Below, piece after piece: positions 33,432-42,414 of a DNA stretch of 64,000 nt. A program made the position numbers and the translations under genes. Every line of letters begins with the position of its first letter. Position 1 is the stretch's first letter. The DNA is taken from positions 620,001 to 684,000 of the forward strand of contig NZ_CP116256.1 of the NCBI RefSeq assembly GCF_027947575.1, read 5' to 3'. The notes under the pieces were generated by a model. That model saw only the letters and a program-made list of their open reading frames with translations, did no database searches and had not been told where the DNA came from. The DNA comes from Streptomyces rubrogriseus (GTDB taxonomy: Bacteria > Actinomycetota > Actinomycetes > Streptomycetales > Streptomycetaceae).

Positions 33432-34372
33432 GCCGCCTGCTGCACGTCGCCGACGGGCCGTACGCGCCGCCCGTCCCCGCCCACGAGCTGACCGTCACCG
33501 CCGCCGACGGCGCCCGGATACACGTCGAGGTGCACGGCCCCGAGAACGCGCCCGCGGTCGTCCTCACGCACGGCTGGTGCTGCTCCACCGCCTTCTGGGC
33601 GGCGCAGATCCGGGCACTGGCCGCCGACCACCGGGTCATCGCCTACGACCAGCGCGGCCACGGCCGCAGCCCGGCCAACCCGGCGTACGGCACCGAGCCG
33701 CTCGCCGACGACCTCGAAGCCGTACTGGAAGCCACCCTCGCGCCGGGCGAGCGGGCCGTGATCGCCGGGCACTCCATGGGCGGGATGACGCTGATGGCGG
33801 CGGCGACGCGGCCCGCGGTGCGCGAGCACGCGGCGGCCGTCCTGCTGACCAGCACGGGCAGCGCGCGGCTGGTGGCCTCCGCCACCGTGGTGCCGATGCG
33901 GGCGGGCCGGGTGCGCACCTGGCTGACCCGGCGCGTCCTCGGCTCCCGGGCGCCGCTCGGGCCGGTCACACCGCTGGCCCGCCGGATCCTCAAGTACGGG
34001 ACGATGGGCCCCGGTTCGTCCCCGCAGATGGTCGACGCCTGCGCCCGCATCGTGCACGCCTGTCCGAGCCGGGTCCGGCACGGCTGGTCCCAGGTGCTGG
34101 ATCTGCTCGACCTCGACCACGGCGTGCGGGAGTTGCGGATGCCGGTGGAGATCGTGGTCGGTACGGCGGACCGGCTGACGCCGCCCGTGCACGCCCGCGC
34201 GCTGGCCGCCGCGCTGCCGGACTGCGTGGGCCTGACGGAGCTCCCGGGACTCGGCCACATGACGCCGGTGGAGGCGCCGGACCTGGTCACCGGCAAGATA
34301 CGGGCGCTCGCCGCCACCTACATACCCAGCGCACGCGGTGAGCGTGCCGTACCCGTCGAGGAGAGCGCATGA
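33428..34372 (+). CDS. Alpha/beta hydrolase
   Basis: A 314-residue alpha/beta-fold hydrolase. The oxyanion H-G-W is at 48-50 and the nucleophile elbow G-H-S-M-G-G has Ser116. The acid D in V-G-T-A-D-R-L-T-P-P and the late His in G-L-G-H-M-T-P complete the triad. Coupled on both sides (GTGA with the monooxygenase, ATGA with the dehydrogenase). An esterase acting on the lactone or ester made by the monooxygenase would be logical. Confidence 0.9.
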   Translation: MSRLLHVADGPYAPPVPAHELTVTAADGARIHVEVHGPENAPAVVLTHGWCCSTAFWAAQIRALAADHRVIAYDQRGHGRSPANPAYGTEPLADDLEAVLEATLAPGERAVIAGHSMGGMTLMAAATRPAVREHAAAVLLTSTGSARLVASATVVPMRAGRVRTWLTRRVLGSRAPLGPVTPLARRILKYGTMGPGSSPQMVDACARIVHACPSRVRHGWSQVLDLLDLDHGVRELRMPVEIVVGTADRLTPPVHARALAAALPDCVGLTELPGLGHMTPVEAPDLVTGKIRALAATYIPSARGERAVPVEESA

Positions 34373-35262
34373 GCAGGGTGAGCCTGGAAGGACGCGTCGC
34401 CGTCGTCACCGGAGCCGCGCGGGGCGTGGGGGAGTTGATGGCCCGCAAGCTGTCCGCGCGCGGGGTGAAGGTGGCGCTGGTCGGCCTGGAGCCGGACGAA
34501 CTCAAGCAGGTCTCCGCCCGGTTGCACAGCGACAGCGACCACTGGCACGCCGACGTCACCGACCACGAGGCGATGGCCCGGGTGGCGGCGGAGGTCGAGG
34601 AGCGCTTCGGGAAGGTCGACATCGTCGTCGCCAACGCGGGCGTCGCCACCGGCGGCCCCTTCGTCGACTCCGACCCGGAGTCCTGGCGCCGGGTGATCGA
34701 GGTCAACCTGATCGGCTCGGCCGTCACCGCCCGCGCCTTCCTGCCCGCGCTGCTGGAGAGCCGCGGCTACCTGCTCCAGATCGCGTCGCTGGCGGCCCTC
34801 ACCCCGGCCCCGATGATGAGCGCCTACTGCGCCTCCAAGTCCGGCGTCGAGGCGTACGCGCACAGCCTGCGCGGCGAGGTCGGGCACCGCGGCGTGAAGG
34901 TCGGCGTCGGCTATCTGTCCTGGACCGACACCGACATGGTGCGCGGCGCCGACCAGGACGACGTCATGCGGGAGTTGCGGCAGCGGCTGCCCTGGCCGAC
35001 CAACAAGACCTACCCGCTGGGCCCGGCCGTCGACCGGCTGGTGGAGGGCGTCGAACGCCGCTCCGCGCACGTCTACGGGCAGTGGTGGCTGCGCGGCATG
35101 CAGGGCGTGCGCGGCTACCTGCCGGCTCTCATCGGCACCGTCGGACAGCGTGAGATGCGGCGCTTCGGCGACCGGCTGAACGGCAGGCGGATCGGCCTGG
35201 TCGGCGCCGGTGGAGCGGCCGACGAACACCGCCCGACCAGCGCGACTACGGTCCGTAAGTGA
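34369..35262 (+). CDS. Short-chain dehydrogenase/reductase
   Basis: A 297-residue SDR oxidoreductase using NAD(P). The cofactor loop T-G-A-A-R-G-V-G is at 14-21, N-A-G-V-A is present, and the catalytic Ser and Tyr-x-x-x-Lys are S-L-A-A-L ... Y-C-A-S-K. The C-terminus (~230-297) is extended, with Arg-rich stretches, as in mycobacterial SadH-like proteins. Last gene of the operon; would interconvert an alcohol and ketone next to the monooxygenase step. Ends 88 bp before an unrelated small gene. Confidence 0.9.
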   Translation: MSRVSLEGRVAVVTGAARGVGELMARKLSARGVKVALVGLEPDELKQVSARLHSDSDHWHADVTDHEAMARVAAEVEERFGKVDIVVANAGVATGGPFVDSDPESWRRVIEVNLIGSAVTARAFLPALLESRGYLLQIASLAALTPAPMMSAYCASKSGVEAYAHSLRGEVGHRGVKVGVGYLSWTDTDMVRGADQDDVMRELRQRLPWPTNKTYPLGPAVDRLVEGVERRSAHVYGQWWLRGMQGVRGYLPALIGTVGQREMRRFGDRLNGRRIGLVGAGGAADEHRPTSATTVRK

Positions 35263-35350
35263 TCGACATGCGCACGGTCACCGCTCGTGTGAATCTGATC
35301 GAGCGCCCGGCCGATCCGGTCGGGCCCGATCACCACAGGAGTGAACCCAC

Positions 35351-35578
35351 ATGGGTATGAAGGACCAGTTCCAGGACAAGGCCGAGCGCATGCAGCAGCA
35401 GGGCAAGCAGCGGGCCGAGCAGGCGCGGGACCAGTTCCAGAACCGCGACCGCCGTCGCGACGAGGACGAGATCGACCCGTCCTCCCCGGCCTCGCGCCGC
35501 CGCGAGTCGGAGCACCAGGACCCGTCCTCGCGCCGTCGTGACGAGGACGAGCGCCTCCAGGACAGCTTCGACGCCTGA
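35351..35578 (+). CDS. Small highly charged hypothetical protein, 75 residues
   Basis: A short protein made almost entirely of Gln, Arg, Asp and Glu. An amphipathic helix-forming N-half (K-D-Q-F-Q-D-K-A-E-R-M-Q-Q-Q) precedes a disordered half with a repeated D-P-S-S-x-x-S-R-R-R / D-P-S-S-R-R-R-D-E-D-E motif. AGGAG lies 9 nt before the ATG. Similar small proteins occur in Streptomyces; function unknown. Followed by a shared terminator. Confidence 0.7.
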   Translation: MGMKDQFQDKAERMQQQGKQRAEQARDQFQNRDRRRDEDEIDPSSPASRRRESEHQDPSSRRRDEDERLQDSFDA

Positions 35579-35599
35579 CGCGCCGCCGCTGAGGTGAGA

Positions 35600-35632
35600 G
35601 GGCGCCCTCCCGGTCGATCCGGGTGGGCGCCC
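35600..35632. terminator. Bidirectional terminator
   Basis: A 14-bp stem with one T-T mismatch (35600-35613 with 35619-35632) and a 5-nt loop, followed by TTT. It lies between convergent stops at 35578 and 35666. Confidence 0.85.
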
Positions 35633-35665
35633 TTTCCCGTGCCACCGGAGGGTTCTGCGGAGCTT

Positions 35666-38600
35666 CTACTCCCTCGGCGGCAGCGGCGGACGCGACCGGT
35701 CCGGTACGGCCTCGTAACCGGGGGGTGTGGCGGGCGGGTCGGTCTCCAGCAGCTCCAACGCCAGCCGCACCGCCTCGTCCAGGACCGGGTAGCGGCCCTC
35801 GGCCCAGTCCAGCGGGGTGCGCAGCGCCTCGACGTCGGGGGCGACGCCGTAGTTCTCCACGGACCAGCCGTAGGCGTCGAACCAGGCCGCGTTCATCGGC
35901 ACCGTGATCACCGAGCCGTCGCCGAGGCGGTGCCGGCCGGTCATGCCGACCACCCCGCCCCAGGTGCGCTGGCCGACCACCGGGCCGAGGCGCAGCAGCT
36001 TGAACGCGGCCGTGATCATGTCGCCGTCGGAGGAGGTCGCCTCGTCGGCGACCGCGACGACCGGACCGCGCGGGGCGTTGGAGGTGTACGACACCGGCTG
36101 GGCGTCCCGGGTCAGGTCCCAGCCCAGGATGGTCCGGGTCAGTTTCTCGATGACCAGCTCGCTGATGTGCCCGCCCGCGTTGCCGCGCACGTCCACGATG
36201 AGCGCGGGCCGGGACACCTCCATGCGCAGGTCGCGGTTGAACTGCGCCCAGCCGGAGCCGCCCATGTCGGGGATGTGCAGGTAGCCGCACCGGCCGCCGC
36301 TCAACTCCCGTACGACCTCCCGGCGTTTGGCCACCCAGTCCTGGTAGCGCAGGGGGCGCTCGTCGACGAGCGGCACGACGGCGACCCGGCGGGAGGGCCC
36401 CTGGCAGCCCTCGGCGGGCGCGAAGGTCAGCTCCACCGTCGTACCGCCCGCGCCCGCGAGGAGCGGGGACGGGCCGAGGACCGGGTCCACCGGGCGGCCG
36501 TCGACGTGGGTCAGCACCGCCCCGTCGCGGATGCCCGTGCCGGCCAGCGGGGAGCGGGCCTTGGAGTCGGAGGAGTCGCCCGGCAGGATCCGCCGGACCA
36601 GCCACCGCCCGTCCCGGCAGGCCAGGTTGGCGCCGAGCAGGCCCTGCCAGCGCTGGTAGTGCGCCGGGCCCTCGTTGCGCCGGGCGGCGACCACGTAGGC
36701 GTGCGAGGTGCCCAGCTCGCCGAGCACCTCGCGCAGCAGGTCGGCGAACTCGTCGGGGGAGGCGACCCGTTCGAGCAGCGGACGGTACTGGTCCAGGACC
36801 GCGTCCCAGTCGATGCCGCACATCCCGGGGTCCCAGAAGTAGGCGCGGATCAGCCGCCCCGCCTCGTCGTAGGCCTGGCGCCACTCGGCGACCGGGTCGA
36901 CCTCGTGCAGGACGCGGCGCAGGTCGATCCAGGTGGTCGAGTCGCCGTCGCCCACCTCGCTCGCCGGTACGGCCCGCAGCTCGCCCTCGTCGAGCACGAC
37001 CAGGCGGCTGCCGTCGCCGCTGACCCGGAACCAGTCCAGGTGGTCGACCAGCTCCGACTTCTTCGCCTTGGCCAGGTTGAAGTGCTCCAGCGTGGGCCGC
37101 TCGCTCGGGTCCGCCGGGTTGGCGAAGGTCTCGCCGAGGGCGCCCGAGATCGGCCAGCGCAGCCAGACCAGGCCACCGCCGGCGACCGGCTCCAGCGCCG
37201 AGTACTTGGAGGCGGTGACCGGGAACGGCGTCACCCGGCTCTCCAGACCCTCGACCTCGACGGTCACCGCGCCGCCCTCGCCGGGCTCGTCCTCCAGCGG
37301 GTCCAGGCCGCCGGCCGCGGGTCGGCCCTCGGGGTTGAGGGCGAAGGGGGAGGGCGTCGCGGAGGACAGCGGCACCAGGTAGGGGCGGCAGCCCAGCGGG
37401 AAGGACAGGTCGCCGGTGTGCACGTCGTACACCGGGTCGAAGCCGCGCCAGGACAGGAAGGCGAGGTAGCGGCCGTCCCGGGTGAACACCGGGTTCTCGT
37501 CCTCGAAGCGGCCGTTGGTGACGTCGACGACGAGGGTGCCCTCCGGGCCGTCGATCCGGGCCATCCTGATCTGCCGCAGGGTGCGTCCGATGCCCGGGTG
37601 CGACCAGGTGAGCCAGGCCCCGTCGGGGGAGAAGGCGAGGTCGCGCACGGGGCCGTTGACGGACCGGACCAGCTCGGTGACCTGGCCTCCGGCGGTCGCG
37701 GGGGTGCGGGGGGAGCCCGGCGTCACGGTGCCCCCGGCGGCGTCACCGGCGTCGGTGTCGGCGTCGGCGGCGATGTCCCGGGCGCCGGTGCCCTCGACGG
37801 GGGCGTCCGGGGCGGTGTCCGCCCGGGCGGCCGTCCCCGCCGCGTCCTCGTCCCCCGCGTCCGGCGGATACCCGGCGTCCATCGCCTCCAGCGCCAGCGT
37901 CACCTCCGTGTCGGGCTCCGCGACGTCGAGGATCAGCAGCCGTCCGTCGTGCGAGGCGACGGCGAGCCGGTCGCCCGCCGGGTCCGAGACCAGCTCCAGG
38001 ACCCGGCCCAGGCGCCCGGAGGCGAGCCGCCGGGCCGCGCGGCCGCCGGTCGCCCGGGGCAGGTAGGAGATCTCGACCGCGTCCTCGCCCTCCGCGTCCG
38101 TCACGTACGCGATCCGCCCGCTCTCCCCCAGCATCTCCGGCAGCCGCACCCGTACCCCCGGGGTGTCCGCGATGGTGCGGGCCGGGCCGTCGCGGTGGGT
38201 GAGCCAGTACAGGCTGCCGCGCACCACGACGGCGCTCGCGCGGCCGGTCTCGTCCACGGAGATGCCGCCCACGTGCTGGGCCGCGGGCACCTGGTACGTA
38301 CGCCGCCCCGCGCGCGGCCCGCTGAGCCGTACGTCGAGCCGGCGCGGCGCCGAGCCGGGCGCGAGGTCGTCCACGATCCACAGGTCGCCCGCGCACTGGT
38401 ACACCACCCGGGTGCCGTCGCTCGAGGCGTTGCGGGCGTAGAACGCGTCGTGGTCGGTGTGGCGGCGCAGGCCGGTGCCGTCGGGCGCGCAGGAGTAGAG
38501 GTTGCCCACGCCCTCGTGGTCGGAGAGGAAGGCGATCCGGCCGCCGACGAACATGGGGGCGGAGAGGTGCCCGCCGAGGTCGGGCAGCAGCCGCTCGCCG

Positions 38601-39148
38601 TGCAGCCAGAGCCGGCCCGTGGCGCCGCCCCGGTAGCGCTTCCAGGCGGCGGGCTCGTGCGGCGGGGTGCCGGTGAGCAGGAGGGTCCGGCGTTCGCCGT
38701 CGAGGTCGGCGGCCTGGATGTCGGTGACCGGGCCCCAGGGCAGCTTGCGGCCGGGATCGCCGTCGGGGGTGACCTTGTAGGCCCAGGTGAGGTGCGAGAA
38801 GGGCTCGCCGTGCGAGGCCACGGCGAGGACCGCGGTGGTGCCGTCGGGGTCGGGGGGCGACCAGCCGCAGACCCGGGTGTCGAGGCCGCCCCAGTGGGTG
38901 AGCTGCCGTCCGGGGCCGCCGTCCACCGGCACGAGGTGGACCTCCGGCACCAGACTGCGCCAGCTGGTGTACGCGATGTGCCGGCCGTCGGGGGAGAAGC
39001 GCGGGGGACCGGCCTTGGTGCGGTCGACGGTGAGCCGCCAGGCCCGGCCCGGACCGTCGAGGGAGGCGAGCCAGAGGTCGTCCTCGGCCACGAAGCACAG
39101 CTGGTCGCCACTGAGGTGCGGAAGGCGCAGATAACTCACCCGCCCCAT
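35666..39148 (-). CDS. Tricorn-type protease (S41 core with beta-propellers)
   Basis: A 1160-residue cytosolic protease of the tricorn family, which cuts oligopeptides released by the proteasome. The N-terminal ~700 residues are propeller repeats (D-G-R-H-I-A-Y-T-S, D-G-T-R-V-V-Y, etc.). They carry an acidic Ala/Asp insert (~415-475) absent from the archaeal protein. A PDZ-like domain precedes the S41 core: G-T-S-H-A-Y (catalytic His), D-V-R-G-N-A-G-G, D-E-A-T-S-S-D-G-D (Ser nucleophile) and V-E-N-Y-G-V-A-P-D (Glu). The ATG at 39148 starts the propeller (M-G-R-V-S-Y-L-R-L-P); the frame runs 69 codons further without support. S. coelicolor has a characterised tricorn; this may be its ortholog or a paralog. 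Confidence 0.9.
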   Translation of the reverse strand: MGRVSYLRLPHLSGDQLCFVAEDDLWLASLDGPGRAWRLTVDRTKAGPPRFSPDGRHIAYTSWRSLVPEVHLVPVDGGPGRQLTHWGGLDTRVCGWSPPDPDGTTAVLAVASHGEPFSHLTWAYKVTPDGDPGRKLPWGPVTDIQAADLDGERRTLLLTGTPPHEPAAWKRYRGGATGRLWLHGERLLPDLGGHLSAPMFVGGRIAFLSDHEGVGNLYSCAPDGTGLRRHTDHDAFYARNASSDGTRVVYQCAGDLWIVDDLAPGSAPRRLDVRLSGPRAGRRTYQVPAAQHVGGISVDETGRASAVVVRGSLYWLTHRDGPARTIADTPGVRVRLPEMLGESGRIAYVTDAEGEDAVEISYLPRATGGRAARRLASGRLGRVLELVSDPAGDRLAVASHDGRLLILDVAEPDTEVTLALEAMDAGYPPDAGDEDAAGTAARADTAPDAPVEGTGARDIAADADTDAGDAAGGTVTPGSPRTPATAGGQVTELVRSVNGPVRDLAFSPDGAWLTWSHPGIGRTLRQIRMARIDGPEGTLVVDVTNGRFEDENPVFTRDGRYLAFLSWRGFDPVYDVHTGDLSFPLGCRPYLVPLSSATPSPFALNPEGRPAAGGLDPLEDEPGEGGAVTVEVEGLESRVTPFPVTASKYSALEPVAGGGLVWLRWPISGALGETFANPADPSERPTLEHFNLAKAKKSELVDHLDWFRVSGDGSRLVVLDEGELRAVPASEVGDGDSTTWIDLRRVLHEVDPVAEWRQAYDEAGRLIRAYFWDPGMCGIDWDAVLDQYRPLLERVASPDEFADLLREVLGELGTSHAYVVAARRNEGPAHYQRWQGLLGANLACRDGRWLVRRILPGDSSDSKARSPLAGTGIRDGAVLTHVDGRPVDPVLGPSPLLAGAGGTTVELTFAPAEGCQGPSRRVAVVPLVDERPLRYQDWVAKRREVVRELSGGRCGYLHIPDMGGSGWAQFNRDLRMEVSRPALIVDVRGNAGGHISELVIEKLTRTILGWDLTRDAQPVSYTSNAPRGPVVAVADEATSSDGDMITAAFKLLRLGPVVGQRTWGGVVGMTGRHRLGDGSVITVPMNAAWFDAYGWSVENYGVAPDVEALRTPLDWAEGRYPVLDEAVRLALELLETDPPATPPGYEAVPDRSRPPLPPRE

Positions 39149-39210
39149 GCTTTTCCGGGCGCCGGGTACCGGCAACTTATGCGGTGCCGACAACCGTGAC
39201 CCAGAACACG

Positions 39211-39227
39211 AACGAAACCGTTTCGTT
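39211..39227 (+). promoter_or_regulatory. TetR-type operator palindrome 1
   Basis: A perfect 8+1+8 inverted repeat AACGAAAC-C-GTTTCGTT in the divergent region between the tricorn protease and the TetR gene. Its length and symmetry fit a TetR dimer site. Confidence 0.7.
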
Positions 39228-39256
39228 TCGCTAGGCGTTGGGGTACATTCGTCATG

Positions 39257-39273
39257 TACGAAACGGTGTCGTT
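39257..39273 (+). promoter_or_regulatory. TetR-type operator palindrome 2
   Basis: TACGAAAC-G-GTGTCGTT, a second copy of the site at 39211 with a few changes, 46 bp centre to centre and 45 bp before the TetR start. Two sites allow joint control of the regulator and possibly the divergent protease. Confidence 0.68.
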
Positions 39274-39317
39274 CCGGTCGAGTGGACCGGTCGGCCGGAC
39301 GGAGAGGAGTGAGCGAG

Positions 39318-39917
39318 ATGACGGAGACCGCCACCGCGCGCCGCAGCCGGATCACTCCCGAGCGCGAGGCCGAGCTGTACGAGGCCGTGCTCGACCTGCT
39401 CCGCGAAGTCGGCTACGACGCCCTCACCATGGACGCCGTGGCCGCCCGCACCCGGTCCAGCAAGGCGACGCTCTACCGCCAGTGGGGCGGCAAGCCGGAG
39501 CTGGTCGTCAAGGCCATCCGGCACAACAAGCCCGGCGAGATCGGCGACGTCGACACCGGATCGCTCCGCGGCGACCTGCACGCCCTGATGGCGCGTGAGG
39601 ACGACTGCACCATGGAACAGAACTCCGCGCTGATGCGGGGCGTCGCCATGGCGCTGCACCAGAACCCGGACCTGCGCCAGGCGTTCCGGGAACAGCTCAT
39701 CGAACCGGAGATGGCGGAGTTCCAGCGCGTGCTGCAACGCGCCGTCGACCGCGGTGAGATCAGAGCGGACTGTCCGGCGCTGGACTTCCTCGTGCACATG
39801 ATGGTCGGCGGATTCGCCACCCGCACGCTGCTGGACGACCAGCCGCCGACCCGGGAGTTCCTCGCCTCCTACATCGACGCCGTGATCCTCCCCGCCCTCG
39901 GCGTCTCCACCCACTGA
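39318..39917 (+). CDS. TetR family repressor of the MMPL exporter
   Basis: A 199-residue TetR regulator. The helix-turn-helix (~15-60) reads L-R-E-V-G-Y-D-A-L-T-M-D-A-V-A-A-R-T-R-S-S-K-A-T-L-Y-R-Q-W. The C-terminal TetR_C-type domain has T-M-E-Q-N-S-A-L-M-R-G-V-A. GAGAGGAG precedes the ATG. Two palindromes just upstream are probable autoregulatory operators. The exporter gene follows on the same strand after 114 bp, so control of that pump is likely. Confidence 0.88.
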   Translation: MTETATARRSRITPEREAELYEAVLDLLREVGYDALTMDAVAARTRSSKATLYRQWGGKPELVVKAIRHNKPGEIGDVDTGSLRGDLHALMAREDDCTMEQNSALMRGVAMALHQNPDLRQAFREQLIEPEMAEFQRVLQRAVDRGEIRADCPALDFLVHMMVGGFATRTLLDDQPPTREFLASYIDAVILPALGVSTH

Positions 39918-40031
39918 CATCCCCACGCAACTTCTGAGCCCCATCTGAGCCCCACCTGACGTAACCGCTCACGTCGTCGGGCTGATCACCCCTGCCCTGA
40001 AGACCCACGACCTGACCGGGAGTACGCCCCC

Positions 40032-42257
40032 GTGGCCACGTTCCTCTACAAACTCGGCCGGCTCGCCTTTCGCCGACGGCACTTCGTCGCCCTGATCTGG
40101 GTGGCCCTGCTGACGCTCGCCGGCGTCGGCGCCGCCAGCGCCCCGCCCGCCGGCAACTCCTCCTTCTCCATCCCCGGAACGGAGGCCCAAAAGGCCTTCG
40201 ACCTGCTGGAACAGCGCTTCCCCGGTGCGAGCGCCGACGGGGCGACCGCACGGGTCGTCTTCAAGGCGCCGGCCGGCGAGAAGATGACGGACGCCGGCAA
40301 CAAGACGACCGTCGACGAACTGGCGGACGGCTCCGAGGTCGCCTCGGTCGCCGACCCCTACACGGGCAACGCCGTCAGCAAGGACGGCACCATCGCCTAC
40401 GCCTCGGTGAAGTACGACGTCTCCGGCATGGAGCTGGAGGAGTCCACCAAGGACGCCCTGGAGGACGCCGCCCAGCAGGCGCGCGACGCCGGGCTGACCG
40501 TCGAGATCGGCGGCGACGCGCTCCAGGCCGTCCCGGAGACCGGCGCCACCGAGGTCATCGGCATCGCGGTCGCCGCCGTCGTCCTGGTCATCACCTTCGG
40601 CTCCCTGGTCGCGGCCGGGCTGCCGCTGCTCACCGCCCTGATCGGCGTCGGCATCGGCGTCTCCTCCATCACCGCGCTGGCGAGCGCGCTCGAACTGGGC
40701 TCGACCACCTCGATCCTGGCCATGATGATCGGCCTCGCGGTCGGCATCGACTACGCCCTGTTCATCGTCTCCCGCTACCGCGCCGAACTCGCCGAGGGGC
40801 GCGAACGCGAGGAGGCCGCCGGACGGGCGGTCGGCACCGCGGGCTCCGCGGTCGTCTTCGCCGGACTCACCGTCGTCATCGCCCTGGTGGGCCTCGCGGT
40901 CGTCAACATCCCGATGCTCACCAAGATGGGCATCGCGGCGGCCGGCACCGTCGCCATCGCGGTCCTGATCGCGCTCACGATGATCCCCGCGCTGCTCGGC
41001 TACGCCGGTCGCAGGGTCAAGCCCGCCGGGGCGAAGGGCAAGCGGCTGGGCCGGTCCCGCAAGGGCGAGCCGAAGCCGGACCAGCCGGCCGGCCAGCCGA
41101 AGGCCAACCTGGGCACCCGCTGGGCGAGCTTCGTCGTCCGCCGCCCGCTCGCCGTCCTCCTCCTGGGCGTCATCGGCCTCGGCGCCGCCGCGGTCCCCGC
41201 GGCCTCCCTGGAGCTGGGCCTGCCCGACGACGGCTCCCAGCCGACGTCCACGACCCAGCGCCGCGCCTACGACCTGCTCTCCGAGGGCTTCGGGCCCGGC
41301 TTCAACGGTCCCCTGATGGTCGTGGTCGACGCGAAGGGCAGCGACGCGCCCAAGGACGCCTTCACCGACGTCGAGCAGCGGATCAAGGGCCTCGACGGCG
41401 TCGTGGCGGTGACCCCGCCCGCCCCCAACAAGGGCGGCGACACCGCGACGATCACCGTGGTCCCGGACTCCAAGCCGTCCTCCGTGCAGACCGAGGACCT
41501 GGTGCACGCCATCCGTGACGCGGGCGGCGACATCGAGGCGAAGACCGGCGCCGAGACCCTGGTCACCGGCTCGACGGCGATGAACATCGACGTCAGCCAG
41601 AAGCTCAACGACGCGCTGGTGCCGTACCTGGTCCTGGTCGTCGGCCTGGCCTTCCTCCTGCTCATCGTGGTCTTCCGCTCGATCCTGGTCCCGCTGAAGG
41701 CGGCCCTCGGCTTCCTGCTCTCCGTCATGGCGGCGCTCGGCGCGGTCGTCGCGGTCTTCCAGTGGGGCTGGCTGTCCGGCCTGATGGGCGTCGAGGAGAC
41801 CGGACCGGTCATGTCGATGATGCCGATCTTCATGGTCGGCGTGGTCTTCGGCCTGGCGATGGACTACGAGGTCTTCCTGGTCACCCGCATGCGGGAGGCC
41901 TACGTCCACGGCGAGAAGCCGAACCAGGCGGTCGTCACCGGCTTCAAGCACGGCGCCCGGGTCGTCACCGCCGCCGCGGTGATCATGATGGCGGTCTTCG
42001 CCGGCTTCATCGGCTCCAGCGAGTCCATGGTGAAGATGATCGGCTTCGGACTCGCGATCGCCGTCTTCTTCGACGCGTTCGTCGTCCGCATGGCCATCGT
42101 CCCGGCGGTCCTCGCCCTGCTCGGCAAGAAGGCCTGGTGGCTGCCGAAGTGGCTGGACCGCGCGCTGCCCAACGTGGACGTCGAGGGCGAGGGTCTGCGC
42201 ACGGCCGCCGAGCGCGGCACCGGCCCCGACGAGGACCGGGAGCTGGTGCGCACCTGA
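40032..42257 (+). CDS. MMPL family RND exporter
   Basis: A 741-residue MMPL-type membrane transporter, relative of MmpL lipid exporters and ActII-ORF3. TM1 is ~16-36 (F-V-A-L-I-W-V-A-L-L-T-L-A-G-V). Each half has a periplasmic porter domain and a five- to six-helix cluster. The conserved G-x-x-x-D-Y pairs are visible in both halves: G-L-A-V-G-I-D-Y-A-L-F-I-V-S-R-Y-R and G-L-A-M-D-Y-E-V-F-L-V-T-R-M-R. A Lys/Pro-rich loop (~335-360) joins the halves. GTG start. Substrate probably hydrophobic, such as a lipid or polyketide. Confidence 0.92.
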   Translation: MATFLYKLGRLAFRRRHFVALIWVALLTLAGVGAASAPPAGNSSFSIPGTEAQKAFDLLEQRFPGASADGATARVVFKAPAGEKMTDAGNKTTVDELADGSEVASVADPYTGNAVSKDGTIAYASVKYDVSGMELEESTKDALEDAAQQARDAGLTVEIGGDALQAVPETGATEVIGIAVAAVVLVITFGSLVAAGLPLLTALIGVGIGVSSITALASALELGSTTSILAMMIGLAVGIDYALFIVSRYRAELAEGREREEAAGRAVGTAGSAVVFAGLTVVIALVGLAVVNIPMLTKMGIAAAGTVAIAVLIALTMIPALLGYAGRRVKPAGAKGKRLGRSRKGEPKPDQPAGQPKANLGTRWASFVVRRPLAVLLLGVIGLGAAAVPAASLELGLPDDGSQPTSTTQRRAYDLLSEGFGPGFNGPLMVVVDAKGSDAPKDAFTDVEQRIKGLDGVVAVTPPAPNKGGDTATITVVPDSKPSSVQTEDLVHAIRDAGGDIEAKTGAETLVTGSTAMNIDVSQKLNDALVPYLVLVVGLAFLLLIVVFRSILVPLKAALGFLLSVMAALGAVVAVFQWGWLSGLMGVEETGPVMSMMPIFMVGVVFGLAMDYEVFLVTRMREAYVHGEKPNQAVVTGFKHGARVVTAAAVIMMAVFAGFIGSSESMVKMIGFGLAIAVFFDAFVVRMAIVPAVLALLGKKAWWLPKWLDRALPNVDVEGEGLRTAAERGTGPDEDRELVRT

Positions 42258-42296
42258 CCAGCCGCCGCGGCCTCTGACAGGAGGACGGCACAGACC

Positions 42297-42339
42297 AGCC
42301 GGTGAGGGTTCCGTGGGGACGGGGCTGCCCTCACCGGCT
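42297..42339 (+). terminator. Hairpin terminator after the MMPL gene
   Basis: A perfect 12-bp inverted repeat (42297-42308 with 42328-42339) with a 19-nt loop, 40 bp past the exporter stop. Confidence 0.65.
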
Positions 42340-42414
42340 TCCTCCGTCCCGGGGTCCCCGTCGGCCCCCTAACCCGGTCGCCTGTGGGCTACACGTACCG
42401 CTACGGTGCGGACC

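Noticed and set aside
35594..39199. A 1201-codon plus-strand frame opposite the tricorn protease
   Set aside because: Low-complexity Val/Gly/Arg/His composition and exact opposition to a clearly conserved protease show it is a codon-bias artefact.
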